DNA from: Clostridium lundense DSM 17049
GTDB taxonomy: Bacteria > Bacillota > Clostridia > Clostridiales > Clostridiaceae
DNA: 64,000 bases
Assembly (NCBI RefSeq): GCF_000619945.1
Contig: NZ_JHVC01000008.1
Coordinates: forward strand, 178,738 to 242,737
Reading direction: 5' to 3'
In this document: positions 25,746 to 34,547 of the stretch, one piece after another
Position numbering within the stretch: the stretch's first letter is position 1
Layout of the letters: each line of letters starts with the position of its first letter
Program-made: the position numbers and the translations under genes
Notes under the pieces: generated by a model
The model's database searches: none
What the model was told of the DNA's origin: nothing
The model's input: the letters and a program-made list of their open reading frames with translations, nothing else

Positions 25746-27425
25746 TTAATATTTATTCTCAAATTGCAAATAACTATAAAGCTTACTTTCAATCCTATTA
25801 AAAATAAATTTCAGCACCAAATTAATAATTACTATGGTCACAGCAATGGCCGATGCAATTGCTATATCTCCTGAATCACTCTTATTCAATATTTCTATAG
25901 ATGCCAATTTAGTTTTACTTGTATATAAAAAGCTAACCGCAGATATTGTTACCATAGAATTTATAAAATAATACTCAAAACTTTTTAAAATTGAAAAAAT
26001 ACTATTAGGTAAAATAACTTTAATCAAAGTTATATACCAAGGTATTCCCATACATTCAGAAACTTCTTCAAATCCCTTATCAATTTTTTTTAAGTTATCT
26101 GATATTGTAAAAAAAGGAACTGAAAAGAAATGTATTATATTAGCTACTATTAAAATAGCTAATGTTCCATATAAACAATTAAATATATTCCATCTTTTAT
26201 TAAAAAATAAAAGATAAGATAGTCCTATTACCATTCCTGGTATTGCTAGAGGTAACGAGGATACAAAATGTAGAAAAGCTCTTGCTTGTGAAAATTCTTT
26301 ATATCTTTCTACGATATATGCCGTAGTAAATACTATGGCTGTTCCAATAAAAGCTACCATAAAAGAAACAAATATGGTATTTCTATATATATCTAAAAGA
26401 CTTGTCCCTATAGTTTTAATATTATAATATTTAAAAGTTATAGATAAATCATAGGGCCAATTTTTTATCATGGATGATAAAAATAATATAATAAATACTA
26501 TAATTATATTAAATGACATAATTACATTGTATATAGTAAAAAACATATCTCTAAATATATTTTTTTTAATTATGTATGGACGTATTTGTTTATTATTGTA
26601 TGTATTCCTTTTTATATAAGTATATATTATAAAATATATACAAGAAGGTATTAAAAATAATATAGCTATAACTGCTCCTTTGCCAATTTGATTCTGCCCT
26701 ACCACTTGCTGATAAAATCTCAAAGCTATCGTATCATAACTTCCACCTATTACTTTAGGAATACCAAAATCAGTAAAACACATAATAAATGCTGTAAAAA
26801 AAGCATTTATTATAGAATTTTTCATTTGTTGCAATTTTATAGTATACCATTGCCTAAGTCCACTAGTACCTACAACCTCAGCAGCCTCATACAGAGAATA
26901 ATCTATATTATTAAATCCAGCTAAAATAATTAAATATACTGATGGAAAAATGTACAATGTTTCTGCTGTTACTATTCCTAATCTTCCATATATATTTATA
27001 AAAACTTTCAAATTACTACTTAAACCTAAAAAACCTGTTGTCAATATCCCTTTACTTCCAAATATATAAATTAAAGCTATACCATAAACCATGGTTGGTG
27101 CAAATAATGGTAAAATAGCAACTGTTTTAAAAAACTTTTTACCTTTTATATTAGTTCTTGCAATTCCATAAGCAAACAAAAAAGCAAGAATCAATGTTAT
27201 TATTGCAACAACTAACGATATATTAAAACTATTACTTAATGCTTGTAAAAATCCAGTATCATTAATAACTCTTTTAAAATTATTAATTCCCACAAATTTT
27301 CTTTTCATATAAAATGATTTTTTAAATAATGCAAGCATCGGTAACAACATGCTTATAGCTAAAAATAAAATTATACTTAGTAAAAAGCTATTCCTTAAAA
27401 TTTTTCTTTTATTCCATTTCTTCAT
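25746..27425 (-). CDS. ABC importer permease, fused double domain (aminoethylphosphonate/iron type)
   Basis: About 559 residues, a tandem of two six-helix permease domains, each with the EAA-type loop contacting the ATPase (EAAEVVGTSGLRQWYTI and EVSECMGIPWYITLIKV). This fused FbpB-like arrangement is typical of Fe3+ and 2-aminoethylphosphonate importers. The start is taken at ATG 27425 after AGGATG; 27434 is an alternative. The gene order binding protein, ATPase, permease is complete. Confidence 0.88.
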   Translation of the reverse strand: MKKWNKRKILRNSFLLSIILFLAISMLLPMLALFKKSFYMKRKFVGINNFKRVINDTGFLQALSNSFNISLVVAIITLILAFLFAYGIARTNIKGKKFFKTVAILPLFAPTMVYGIALIYIFGSKGILTTGFLGLSSNLKVFINIYGRLGIVTAETLYIFPSVYLIILAGFNNIDYSLYEAAEVVGTSGLRQWYTIKLQQMKNSIINAFFTAFIMCFTDFGIPKVIGGSYDTIALRFYQQVVGQNQIGKGAVIAILFLIPSCIYFIIYTYIKRNTYNNKQIRPYIIKKNIFRDMFFTIYNVIMSFNIIIVFIILFLSSMIKNWPYDLSITFKYYNIKTIGTSLLDIYRNTIFVSFMVAFIGTAIVFTTAYIVERYKEFSQARAFLHFVSSLPLAIPGMVIGLSYLLFFNKRWNIFNCLYGTLAILIVANIIHFFSVPFFTISDNLKKIDKGFEEVSECMGIPWYITLIKVILPNSIFSILKSFEYYFINSMVTISAVSFLYTSKTKLASIEILNKSDSGDIAIASAIAVTIVIINLVLKFIFNRIESKLYSYLQFENKY

Positions 27426-27451
27426 CTGCAACATCCTATCATTTCTAATAG

Positions 27452-28435
27452 TTAACAATCTAGCAACATACTATTAGATATATCAATATATAAATTCATT
27501 TTTTCTTCTAAGTCCAGTTTTTCTTTTTCATTTGACATAATATCTAACAATATGTTAGGGAATTTAGAGTCATTCTCCAACTCTAATGTTACTCTATAGA
27601 ACGCCCCTTTAAACTCCATATTTTTTATATAGCAGCTAACAAATCCTTCTTTCTTACATATTGAGTATTTTATATTTTCTGGTCTGATAATTCTAAATAA
27701 GTTATCAGATGCTTTTAATATATTAGTCTTACCTATAAAATCAGCTACAAATTTATTTTTAGGATTATTATATATTTCTTCTGGTATACCTATTTGACAA
27801 ATTTCACAATTCTTCATAACTATAATTCTATCACTTAAAGTTAAAGCTTCTTCTTGATCATGAGTAACCATTATAGTAGTTATATTAAGTTTTTTTTGTA
27901 TTCTTTTTATTTCTTCTCTTAAACTTTCCCTTATTTTAGCATCTAACGCACTTAGTGGTTCATCTAGCAATAGCACTTTTGGTGATAGCACTAATGCCCT
28001 TGCTAATGCTACCCTTTGCTGCTGACCTCCACTTAATTCACTAGGATATTTATTCTTAATGTCTTTTATACCTATTAGTTCCAACATATTATATACTTTA
28101 CACTTAATTTCTTCTTTGCTAAGACGTTTATTATATAAACCATAACTTACGTTTTTCTCTACAGTCATATTGGGGAATAATACATAATTTTGAAATACAA
28201 ATCCGAACTCTCTTTTTCCTGGTGGTATCTCTGTTATCTTATTATTATCCAAATATATATCTCCACAGGTAGGATTTTCAAGTCCACTAATTATCCTAAG
28301 CAAAGTAGTTTTTCCACACCCGCTTGGCCCTAATATACTTATAAATTCTCCCTTATTTATGCTAAAATTAATACCTTTTAATATACCATTATTATTTATA
28401 TTTTTATTTATATTGTCTATAACCAAATATCCCAT
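27452..28435 (-). CDS. ABC importer ATP-binding protein
   Basis: 327 residues: Walker A GPSGCGKTT, signature LSGGQQQR, Walker B with Glu (VLLLDEPLSALD), H-loop TMVTHDQEEAL, then a C-terminal TOBE-like regulatory part (about 240-327). It belongs to the PotA/FbpC/PhnT class, which the rest of the operon narrows to iron- or aminoethylphosphonate-type substrates. Confidence 0.93.
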   Translation of the reverse strand: MGYLVIDNINKNINNNGILKGINFSINKGEFISILGPSGCGKTTLLRIISGLENPTCGDIYLDNNKITEIPPGKREFGFVFQNYVLFPNMTVEKNVSYGLYNKRLSKEEIKCKVYNMLELIGIKDIKNKYPSELSGGQQQRVALARALVLSPKVLLLDEPLSALDAKIRESLREEIKRIQKKLNITTIMVTHDQEEALTLSDRIIVMKNCEICQIGIPEEIYNNPKNKFVADFIGKTNILKASDNLFRIIRPENIKYSICKKEGFVSCYIKNMEFKGAFYRVTLELENDSKFPNILLDIMSNEKEKLDLEEKMNLYIDISNSMLLDC

Positions 28436-28459
28436 AGCAATATCCTCTCCAAAATATTA

Positions 28460-29482
28460 TTACTTTCCTGAGGAATACCTTTTATTCCATTCATCTATAA
28501 TCCTAGATTTATTTTTTGATGCCCAATTTAAATCATTTTTTAATAACATATCTGCAACATTTTTAGGATATCCATCTATACTAATTGGTTGCTTTAATGT
28601 AACAATTCTATTTCTAGATTTAGCTTCTATAGTCATAGTCTCATCTGAAAGTATATATTCTACAAATTTTTTTACACCCTCATTTATATACTCTTTGTTT
28701 ATAACTGCAATTCCATCTATATCCCAAGCTAAACCTTCCTTAGGGAAATATGTCTTTATCTGCTTATGTTTTTTTTCTTCTACTAGACTTTCTCCTCCCA
28801 TTCCTAGACCTATAAGCTGTTCTCCCATCTCTGTAGATTTAATTGGTCCCATTCCAGAATGTTCGTATACTCTAATATTCCCATTTAGTTTATCCAAGTA
28901 CTCCCATCCATTTTTCTCACCTAAGCTTTGAATTATACAAGATACAAACATAAATCCTGTACCTGATGATGCTGGATTAGGCATAGATATCTGATTTTTG
29001 TACTCAGGTTTTAATAATTCTTCATAGGAATTAGGTGTTGTAGCATTTCTTTCTTTAGCCTCTTCTAAATTTATAGTTATAGCATTTGTCCATAAGCTTA
29101 AACCTATCCAGTGTGGTTCCTTATTTTTATTATCTATAAACTTAGGATTAATTCTATCTATTCCTTCAGCTTTACAAGGCTTTAATATTCCTTCCTCATC
29201 TAAAACTATTAAGCTACTAGCCGCTAATCCCCAAACTACATCCGCAGCAGGTCTATCCTTTTCGGCCAGCAACTTTGAAGTTACTTCCCCTGTAGAACCC
29301 CTTACTATATTTACCTTAATATTTGAATACTTTTTATTAAAACCTTCAATATAATCTTGAATTAAATTATCTTCCACTGCTGTATATACTGTTATTTCGG
29401 TATCATTACCTTTATTACTACAACCAGATAAAATCAAACCAATCATAAAAGAACTTAATATTATAGAGATTAACTTTTTCAT
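28460..29482 (-). CDS. Substrate-binding lipoprotein, probable 2-aminoethylphosphonate binding
   Basis: 340 residues from ATG 29482, which follows AAGGGG. A lipoprotein signal ends in the lipobox LSGC (Cys about 21). The mature part is a family 1 binding protein opening EITVYTAVEDNLIQDYIEGF with the block DVVWGLAASSLIVLDEEG. The composition best fits the putative aminoethylphosphonate-binding subfamily (PhnS2-like), but Fe3+-binding relatives are close, so the ligand is tentative. Confidence 0.8.
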   Translation of the reverse strand: MKKLISIILSSFMIGLILSGCSNKGNDTEITVYTAVEDNLIQDYIEGFNKKYSNIKVNIVRGSTGEVTSKLLAEKDRPAADVVWGLAASSLIVLDEEGILKPCKAEGIDRINPKFIDNKNKEPHWIGLSLWTNAITINLEEAKERNATTPNSYEELLKPEYKNQISMPNPASSGTGFMFVSCIIQSLGEKNGWEYLDKLNGNIRVYEHSGMGPIKSTEMGEQLIGLGMGGESLVEEKKHKQIKTYFPKEGLAWDIDGIAVINKEYINEGVKKFVEYILSDETMTIEAKSRNRIVTLKQPISIDGYPKNVADMLLKNDLNWASKNKSRIIDEWNKRYSSGK

Positions 29483-29495
29483 ATAAAAATACCCC

Positions 29496-30440
29496 TTATA
29501 TTTCATTTTTTTCTTCTAATTTGGGAACTATCTTATTTAAAACTCTTTTCAAATGATTATCATCATCAATTTCTGCCCATATTAAATCTTCAATTTTTTT
29601 AAATCCAACTAAATATTCCTTGGCAGAATCTTCTATTGCATATTCATAATGATATTGAGAATTGGTATTTTTCGAATATTCTAGCATCATTCTATCAAAT
29701 AGTTTTTTTGATATCTTATTTATTCCTACTAATTCTCCATAAATACTATTTAGTCCATGCTTGTCCTTCGACATTTTATATATATTGTCATTTCTGATTT
29801 CTACAAACACTTCATCTCCACTATACGTTGCCTCTGAAAGTAATACACAATCTTTTAAATCAGTATTTTGTATTTCTTGCAATGCCCTTTCTTCATATAT
29901 AAGATCACTTTCTAACAAAATAAAATCTTCCTCTATAAAATCTTTAGCTGCTGCAAGAGATGCCATGCTTCCTGTATTAGCATAGTTATTATTTTTTATA
30001 GTATAAATATTTCTATATTTAAATGTTAGCTCATCATAAAATTGATTTAAATGTCCTGTTACTATTATTACTTTTTCTATACCATTTTTCAGTAACTTTT
30101 CTATACTTCTTTCAACTAAAGTCTTACCCTCTATTTTTAAACACCCTTTAGGCACTTCATCTTTTGTAATATTTATAAGCCTTGTTCCCATCCCAGCAGC
30201 AAGTATAACTGCAGTTTTAGTAATTGTTTCGTTAATTTTTTCACTTCCTTTACTTGTCAATATATATTCTGTATTCCTGTAAGCTATTTTATTAGCCATT
30301 AAATAATCATTTTCAATCAAAAAATTTATTATATTATTAACTGTTCCAAGCGATACCTCAGCCTTTTCAGCAATTTTCCTCTGGCTTAACTTATTCTCTA
30401 GATTTAAAATTTTTAGTACTTTTAATTCTTTTAAATTCAT
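29496..30440 (-). CDS. Winged-helix / nucleotidyltransferase fusion (LicC- or PntC-like)
   Basis: 314 residues from ATG 30440. Residues 1-65 are a winged helix (KLSQRKIAEKAEVSLGTVNN). Residues 75-314 are an NTP transferase with AAGMGTRL and the block NNYANTGSMASL, which resembles phosphocholine and aminoethylphosphonate cytidylyltransferases. The fusion suggests an enzyme that also senses or controls its operon. It is the first gene before the importer, so the imported substrate may be activated as a CMP derivative. Substrate is inferred, not proven. Confidence 0.8.
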   Translation of the reverse strand: MNLKELKVLKILNLENKLSQRKIAEKAEVSLGTVNNIINFLIENDYLMANKIAYRNTEYILTSKGSEKINETITKTAVILAAGMGTRLINITKDEVPKGCLKIEGKTLVERSIEKLLKNGIEKVIIVTGHLNQFYDELTFKYRNIYTIKNNNYANTGSMASLAAAKDFIEEDFILLESDLIYEERALQEIQNTDLKDCVLLSEATYSGDEVFVEIRNDNIYKMSKDKHGLNSIYGELVGINKISKKLFDRMMLEYSKNTNSQYHYEYAIEDSAKEYLVGFKKIEDLIWAEIDDDNHLKRVLNKIVPKLEEKNEI

Positions 30441-30465
30441 AATTATTACCCTCACAAATATTATT

Positions 30466-30500
30466 GTTCAAATTTTATAAATTAAATTGTTAAATTGAAC
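30466..30500 (-). promoter_or_regulatory. Inverted repeat over the promoter of the importer operon
   Basis: GTTCAA (30466-30471) and TTGAAC (30495-30500) frame a candidate promoter (minus strand TTCAAT, 16 nt, TAAAAT). The winged-helix domain encoded by the first gene is the obvious candidate to bind it. Confidence 0.5.
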
Positions 30501-30568
30501 GATTTAATTATATAATTTAAATTAATAAAAATCAACGAAAATTATCAAACAATGTAAAAAATTATAAA

Positions 30569-30620
30569 AAATGAGTTTTAATACATACTTTAAGTTGCCC
30601 TTAAATATATTAAAACCCAT
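30569..30620 (-). terminator. Terminator of the TPR-phosphatase-fold gene
   Basis: The arms AAATGAGTTTTAATA and TATTAAAACCCAT pair around a 24-base loop, with a T run on the minus strand. It resembles the hairpin at 32930-32971 on the other side of the same gene. Confidence 0.7.
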
Positions 30621-30642
30621 TTATAACCACAAATTAACTTTA

Positions 30643-32688
30643 CTATATTTTAATATTTTTCTTTATATGATTAAAAACAACTTCTAAATATCTTTCTACT
30701 ATTTCTTTAAATTTGTCTTTTTCATCATGCCCTGTCTTTTTATTTATTAAGTTAACTTTAAAATTCCCAACTTCCACTCTACCATCATTTTCTACAAAAT
30801 TTTCAGATTCAAAAACAAATCTATGAGTATAATCATTTATAACAGCTTTATAGGTTTGTCCTGGAAAAATAGATTCCGTATAGGCAAACTCTCTTTTACT
30901 CTCTCCACCTAAACAAACTGGTAATTTTCCATCTATATTTAAATTATAATTAATATTTAAAAGTTTTAATACTGTAGGCAGTACATCTACATTCTCAATT
31001 ATATCATCTACGGATTTGCTTTGAAGATCTATACCTTTAATAAGAAGCGGAACCCTTGTTCTTCCTTCATGGAAGAATCCTGTATCCTTTTTTAAAAATG
31101 TCTGTCCATGATCTGAAATCAGTAATATTAACACTTCTTCTTTAGAATATATAGAGTTTATATAATCATATAAAATACCTAAATAGAAGTCTAATCTGTT
31201 GATCTCCATTTCATATCTTTCTATTTTCTTTTCGTCATAATCTTTAAATACTGTTTCATTACTATCATTTTCTACTGTTCTTGAATAAAGGCTTCCTTTT
31301 ATTTGGCTACTTATTTTAGGTTCTATATTATCCGCAACCTTATGTAAATCACCAAAAGACAACCACATAAAATTATTTTTTTCATCAAAAGCTTGTAAAT
31401 GTTCAATAGTTTCCATAACTACTTCTTCGCATCCCATTCCATCTACAGCCGGCTGATATATACTTCTATCGAATCCTTTATTATATCCATATAATGGAGT
31501 TTTCCTCCAATCATTGCATATTTGTGTTGTGAAATACCCATCTTCCTTAAATATTTCGCTCATTAATTTTTCTTTACTCCCAAGTTTATATGTAAATTCT
31601 GAATGAAATAATTTATGATTTGTAGTATACTCTCCAGTAAAAAAAGTTGCTAATCCCGGTAGAGTCCACTCACCATTACAATAACAGTTATTAAATCTTA
31701 TTCCATCATTAAAAAACTCATAAGTTTTTGGCATTAATTTTTTTAATTTATCTCTTGCTATTGTTTCCTGTGATAATCCATCTATAAATAAATACATAAT
31801 AAGCTTAGGTTTATTTTCCTTAATTTCATCCTTAAGTTTTATAATATTCCCTAGAAAAAACTCATTATTACTTTCTATAGTTAATTTCCCACTCTCCCTT
31901 ACAGGCATATAATGAAATGAATTAGGTAATAAATTATTTAAAACAAACTTTTTATCATTTATTTTAAAAATAAACTCTGATAGCTTTGTTGTAGATATTG
32001 GCACAACTACATCTTCTTTAACTTCAACATCTATAGTTCTATCTACAATTTTTCCATGAAGCATTTCAGTTTTATACAAGGTTCTAATCTGAGGAACCAA
32101 ATCTACAAGGCTTTCTACTTTATATAAATTTACATAGTAACCATTATCCTTATTTTTTTCATTAAGAAATTTTCCTATTAAGCTCTCTCCTTTGCCATTT
32201 ACAGGAAAAGATCTTGCATCTACTTCATTTACCCATGCATTAAGTTCTGTAACTTTATTTTTAAATTCATTTATTTTATTAGGATAATTATTTATAACAA
32301 TTTTAGAAAGCTCATCTATAGAATTTACAACCATTTCCCTTTCTGCATCCTCTTTTGAATACTTTAATGCCTTAAAATAAAAAATTAGACTTTTTATAAA
32401 ATCTAGTTTAAATCCATATATCATTCCTAAATTATAATTAATTTCATAATTAAAAGGTAATTCTTTTAATGCTTCTAATAGCACTCTTTCCCCTTCATCT
32501 AAATTATTTTCATAAACATATAATGCTGCCTTTATAGTAGAAATAGTCATATCAAATGGGAACTGTTCTTCATATTCTTTTATCGTATTTTTTGCTTCAT
32601 CATATTCACCTTTTAAAATACTTTCTTCAATAGCTAATTTTATTTTTTTTAATCCAGATATTTTTATTCCAAATTTCTCTAATGTCAT
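30643..32688 (-). CDS. TPR protein with alkaline-phosphatase/sulfatase-superfamily domain
   Basis: 681 residues. Residues 10-120 are TPR-like repeats (SILKGEYDEAKNTIKEYEE). Residues about 285-640 are an alkaline-phosphatase-superfamily domain with MYLFIDGLSQ, candidate nucleophile Thr near 342 in EWTLPGLATF, and metal ligands in SDHGQTF and FFHEGRTRVP. A Thr in place of the sulfatase Cys/Ser-x-Pro-x-Arg points to phosphate or phosphoglycerol chemistry, as in LtaS-like enzymes, but there is no signal peptide or membrane anchor, so it is cytoplasmic. A sigma-D-like promoter, the nearby flagellin and a TPR module shared with the 36127 protein suggest a role in flagellin or glycan modification. 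Confidence 0.82.
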   Translation of the reverse strand: MTLEKFGIKISGLKKIKLAIEESILKGEYDEAKNTIKEYEEQFPFDMTISTIKAALYVYENNLDEGERVLLEALKELPFNYEINYNLGMIYGFKLDFIKSLIFYFKALKYSKEDAEREMVVNSIDELSKIVINNYPNKINEFKNKVTELNAWVNEVDARSFPVNGKGESLIGKFLNEKNKDNGYYVNLYKVESLVDLVPQIRTLYKTEMLHGKIVDRTIDVEVKEDVVVPISTTKLSEFIFKINDKKFVLNNLLPNSFHYMPVRESGKLTIESNNEFFLGNIIKLKDEIKENKPKLIMYLFIDGLSQETIARDKLKKLMPKTYEFFNDGIRFNNCYCNGEWTLPGLATFFTGEYTTNHKLFHSEFTYKLGSKEKLMSEIFKEDGYFTTQICNDWRKTPLYGYNKGFDRSIYQPAVDGMGCEEVVMETIEHLQAFDEKNNFMWLSFGDLHKVADNIEPKISSQIKGSLYSRTVENDSNETVFKDYDEKKIERYEMEINRLDFYLGILYDYINSIYSKEEVLILLISDHGQTFLKKDTGFFHEGRTRVPLLIKGIDLQSKSVDDIIENVDVLPTVLKLLNINYNLNIDGKLPVCLGGESKREFAYTESIFPGQTYKAVINDYTHRFVFESENFVENDGRVEVGNFKVNLINKKTGHDEKDKFKEIVERYLEVVFNHIKKNIKI

Positions 32689-32788
32689 ATGCTTCTTTTC
32701 CTTCTCTTTCCATTATTTTTTAAAACTTAATTTTTTACCTATTGTTCTATATAAAAATAATTACCATTCTTTACAATAATCTTTATCA

Positions 32789-32812
32789 TTACATAACTTT
32801 AGTTCTATTCAT
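32789..32812 (-). other. Seven-codon mini-ORF in the leader of the TPR-phosphatase-fold gene
   Basis: AGAGGTGG (32818-32825) precedes ATG at 32812. The frame MNRTKVM ends at TAA, with TGA overlapping. It lies between the sigma-D-like promoter and the main gene and could be a leader peptide or chance. Confidence 0.3.
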
Positions 32813-32832
32813 AATAACCACCTCTAAAATTA

Positions 32833-32859
32833 TTATCGTACAATTTTAAAAAACTTTTG
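32833..32859 (-). promoter_or_regulatory. Sigma-D-like promoter of the TPR-phosphatase-fold gene
   Basis: On the minus strand CAAA (32856-32859), 15 bases, TACGATAA (32833-32840). It matches 3 of 4 and 6 of 8 consensus positions. The resulting leader is about 140 bases. Confidence 0.6.
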
Positions 32860-32929
32860 ACATTTTATTTTACTATTTCATTAAATGAACTAATTTAGAA
32901 AAATATAATTCAAAATTATTGAAATGCAA

Positions 32930-32971
32930 AAATGAGTTTAATATACATTTAAATGTATATTAAACTCATTT
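32930..32971 (-). terminator. Perfect palindrome downstream of flagellin
   Basis: AAATGAGTTTAATATACATTT and its exact complement adjoin without a loop. T-rich sequence follows. It is probably a second terminator after the flagellin gene. The rest of the gap (32972-33110) shows no gene. Confidence 0.65.
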
Positions 32972-33110
32972 ATAAATACTCTTTTATTTTATTTTCCCCC
33001 TCTATAACAGTTGAAATATATTTATCAGCAGAGAATTAAAAAATACCATATGACTTTCATATTAAAAATCTATCCATATCTTTGTACTATGTCAACTAAA
33101 ATAAAAAGTC

Positions 33111-33124
33111 GGGGATTTCTCCCC
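33111..33124 (-). terminator. Flagellin gene terminator
   Basis: GGGGA and TCCCC pair around a 4-base loop, followed on the minus strand by GAC and TTTTTATTTT. It leaves a 105-base 3' untranslated region after the flagellin stop. Confidence 0.8.
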
Positions 33125-33231
33125 AACCTATTATTATAGATTTTATATTTATACGGAAACCCCTACTCTTATAGTTTTAAAGGTAAGGGCCTCACACAAC
33201 TTTAGAAAAAACACTAAAATTGGTTCGCTAC

Positions 33232-34464
33232 TTATCTTAATAACTGAAGAACTCCTTGTGGTTGTTGGTTAGCTTGAGCAAGCATAGCCTGAGCAGCTTG
33301 GCTAAGAATATTGTTCTTTGAGAATGTCATCATTTCTTTAGCCATGTCTACGTCTCTAATTCTTGATTCTGCTGCTGTTAAATTTTCACTTGTTGTTCCT
33401 AGGTTATTAATTGTATGCTCTAATCTATTTTGAGTTGCACCTAATTTAGCTCTTTGAGTAGAAACCTTATTTATAGAATCCTTAACCTTGTCTATAGCTG
33501 CTTTAGCATTACTTTGACTACCAACATCAAGACCACCTATTCCTAATGACGCTGAGCTCATGCTTGATATATCTACAGAGACTTTTTGTGCTGTTTCAGT
33601 AGTGTCACCAACCTGAAGTTCTAATGACCCACCAGTTGAACCAGCACCAGCTGCAAATTTAAGTCCTCCTTGTAATTGACCTTGTAAGTCTGTAGCTAAA
33701 TTAGCAGCTGTTGAGCTTGTTCCATCTTGAGCTGTAAACTCTATTCTACCTAATCCAACAGATGTAAGATCTATAACTCCTTGTTTACCTGCACCAGCAG
33801 CAAATGCTTTACCTGTATTCTTATCTGTAATTAAATCTTTTATATCAAGAACTTTAGTAGTTGCATTGCCATCAGTATCTTTAACTTCAAAAGTTACTTT
33901 ACTACCTGCTACAGTTGTTGCTGTAACAGTATCACCATCTTTAATATCTACACCTGTTACAGAGGTTGTTGTTACTTTAGCATTTGTAGTTAAATCAAGA
34001 GTTCCATCATTATATCCAGTAGCTTTAGTGCTTCCTGCACCAATTGACCCATCTAAAAGTTTAATTCCATTAAAGTTAGTTGTAGAAGCGATTCTGTCTA
34101 CTTCTTCATTTAACTTATCTATTTCTGATTGAATAGCTTTTCTGTCAACATTATCGTCTAAAGTACCAGTAGAAGATTGAGTAGCAAGTTCTTTCATTCT
34201 TTGAAGAATTGAATGAGTTTCTTGTAGTGCTCCTTCTGCTGTTTGAATTAATGAAATACCATCTTGAGCATTTCTTGAAGCTTGATCTAATCCTCTTATT
34301 TGTCCTCTCATTTTTTCTGAAATTGCTAATCCTGCAGCATCATCTCCAGCTCTGTTGATTCTTAAACCTGAACTTAATTTTTCCATTGACTTTCCAGCCG
34401 TAGCTGTATTACCTATCATTTGTCTGTGAGCATTCATTGCATTCATATTGTGATTAATTATCAT
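33232..34464 (-). CDS. fliC: Flagellin
   Basis: 410 residues from ATG 34464, 8 bases after AAGGAGG; the frame extends to 34506 only through the leader. Conserved D0/D1 ends are present (MIINHNMNAMNAHRQMIGN, SSGLRINRAGDDAAGLAISE, and at the C-terminus DVDMAKEMMTFSKNNIL and QGVLQLLR). The middle (about 165-320) is rich in Thr, Ser, Gly and Ala, suitable for O-glycosylation. It is the likely acceptor for the sugars made by the island. A CsrA-type hairpin lies in its leader. Confidence 0.96.
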   Translation of the reverse strand: MIINHNMNAMNAHRQMIGNTATAGKSMEKLSSGLRINRAGDDAAGLAISEKMRGQIRGLDQASRNAQDGISLIQTAEGALQETHSILQRMKELATQSSTGTLDDNVDRKAIQSEIDKLNEEVDRIASTTNFNGIKLLDGSIGAGSTKATGYNDGTLDLTTNAKVTTTSVTGVDIKDGDTVTATTVAGSKVTFEVKDTDGNATTKVLDIKDLITDKNTGKAFAAGAGKQGVIDLTSVGLGRIEFTAQDGTSSTAANLATDLQGQLQGGLKFAAGAGSTGGSLELQVGDTTETAQKVSVDISSMSSASLGIGGLDVGSQSNAKAAIDKVKDSINKVSTQRAKLGATQNRLEHTINNLGTTSENLTAAESRIRDVDMAKEMMTFSKNNILSQAAQAMLAQANQQPQGVLQLLR

Positions 34465-34472
34465 AATAAATT

Positions 34473-34507
34473 CCTCCTTGATTTTTAAGTGCACTTCCTT
34501 GCGCACT
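34473..34507 (-). promoter_or_regulatory. Flagellin leader: GGA-loop hairpin plus Shine-Dalgarno, candidate CsrA sites
   Basis: On the minus strand AGTGC (34503-34507) pairs with GCACT (34488-34492), with inner pairs, leaving the loop AAGGAA. The Shine-Dalgarno AGGAGG (34473-34478) follows 9 bases later. CsrA binds GGA in hairpin loops and at the Shine-Dalgarno, as known for the B. subtilis hag leader. Confidence 0.62.
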
Positions 34508-34547
34508 GTTATTTATTTATAGTTAAGACTTTGTGTCTTACTAACGC

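Noticed and set aside
33130..33230. Structured RNA in the flagellin 3' untranslated region
   Set aside because: A loose pairing of CCCTTAC with GTAGGGG exists, but it is short and imperfect; nothing beyond the terminator can be supported.
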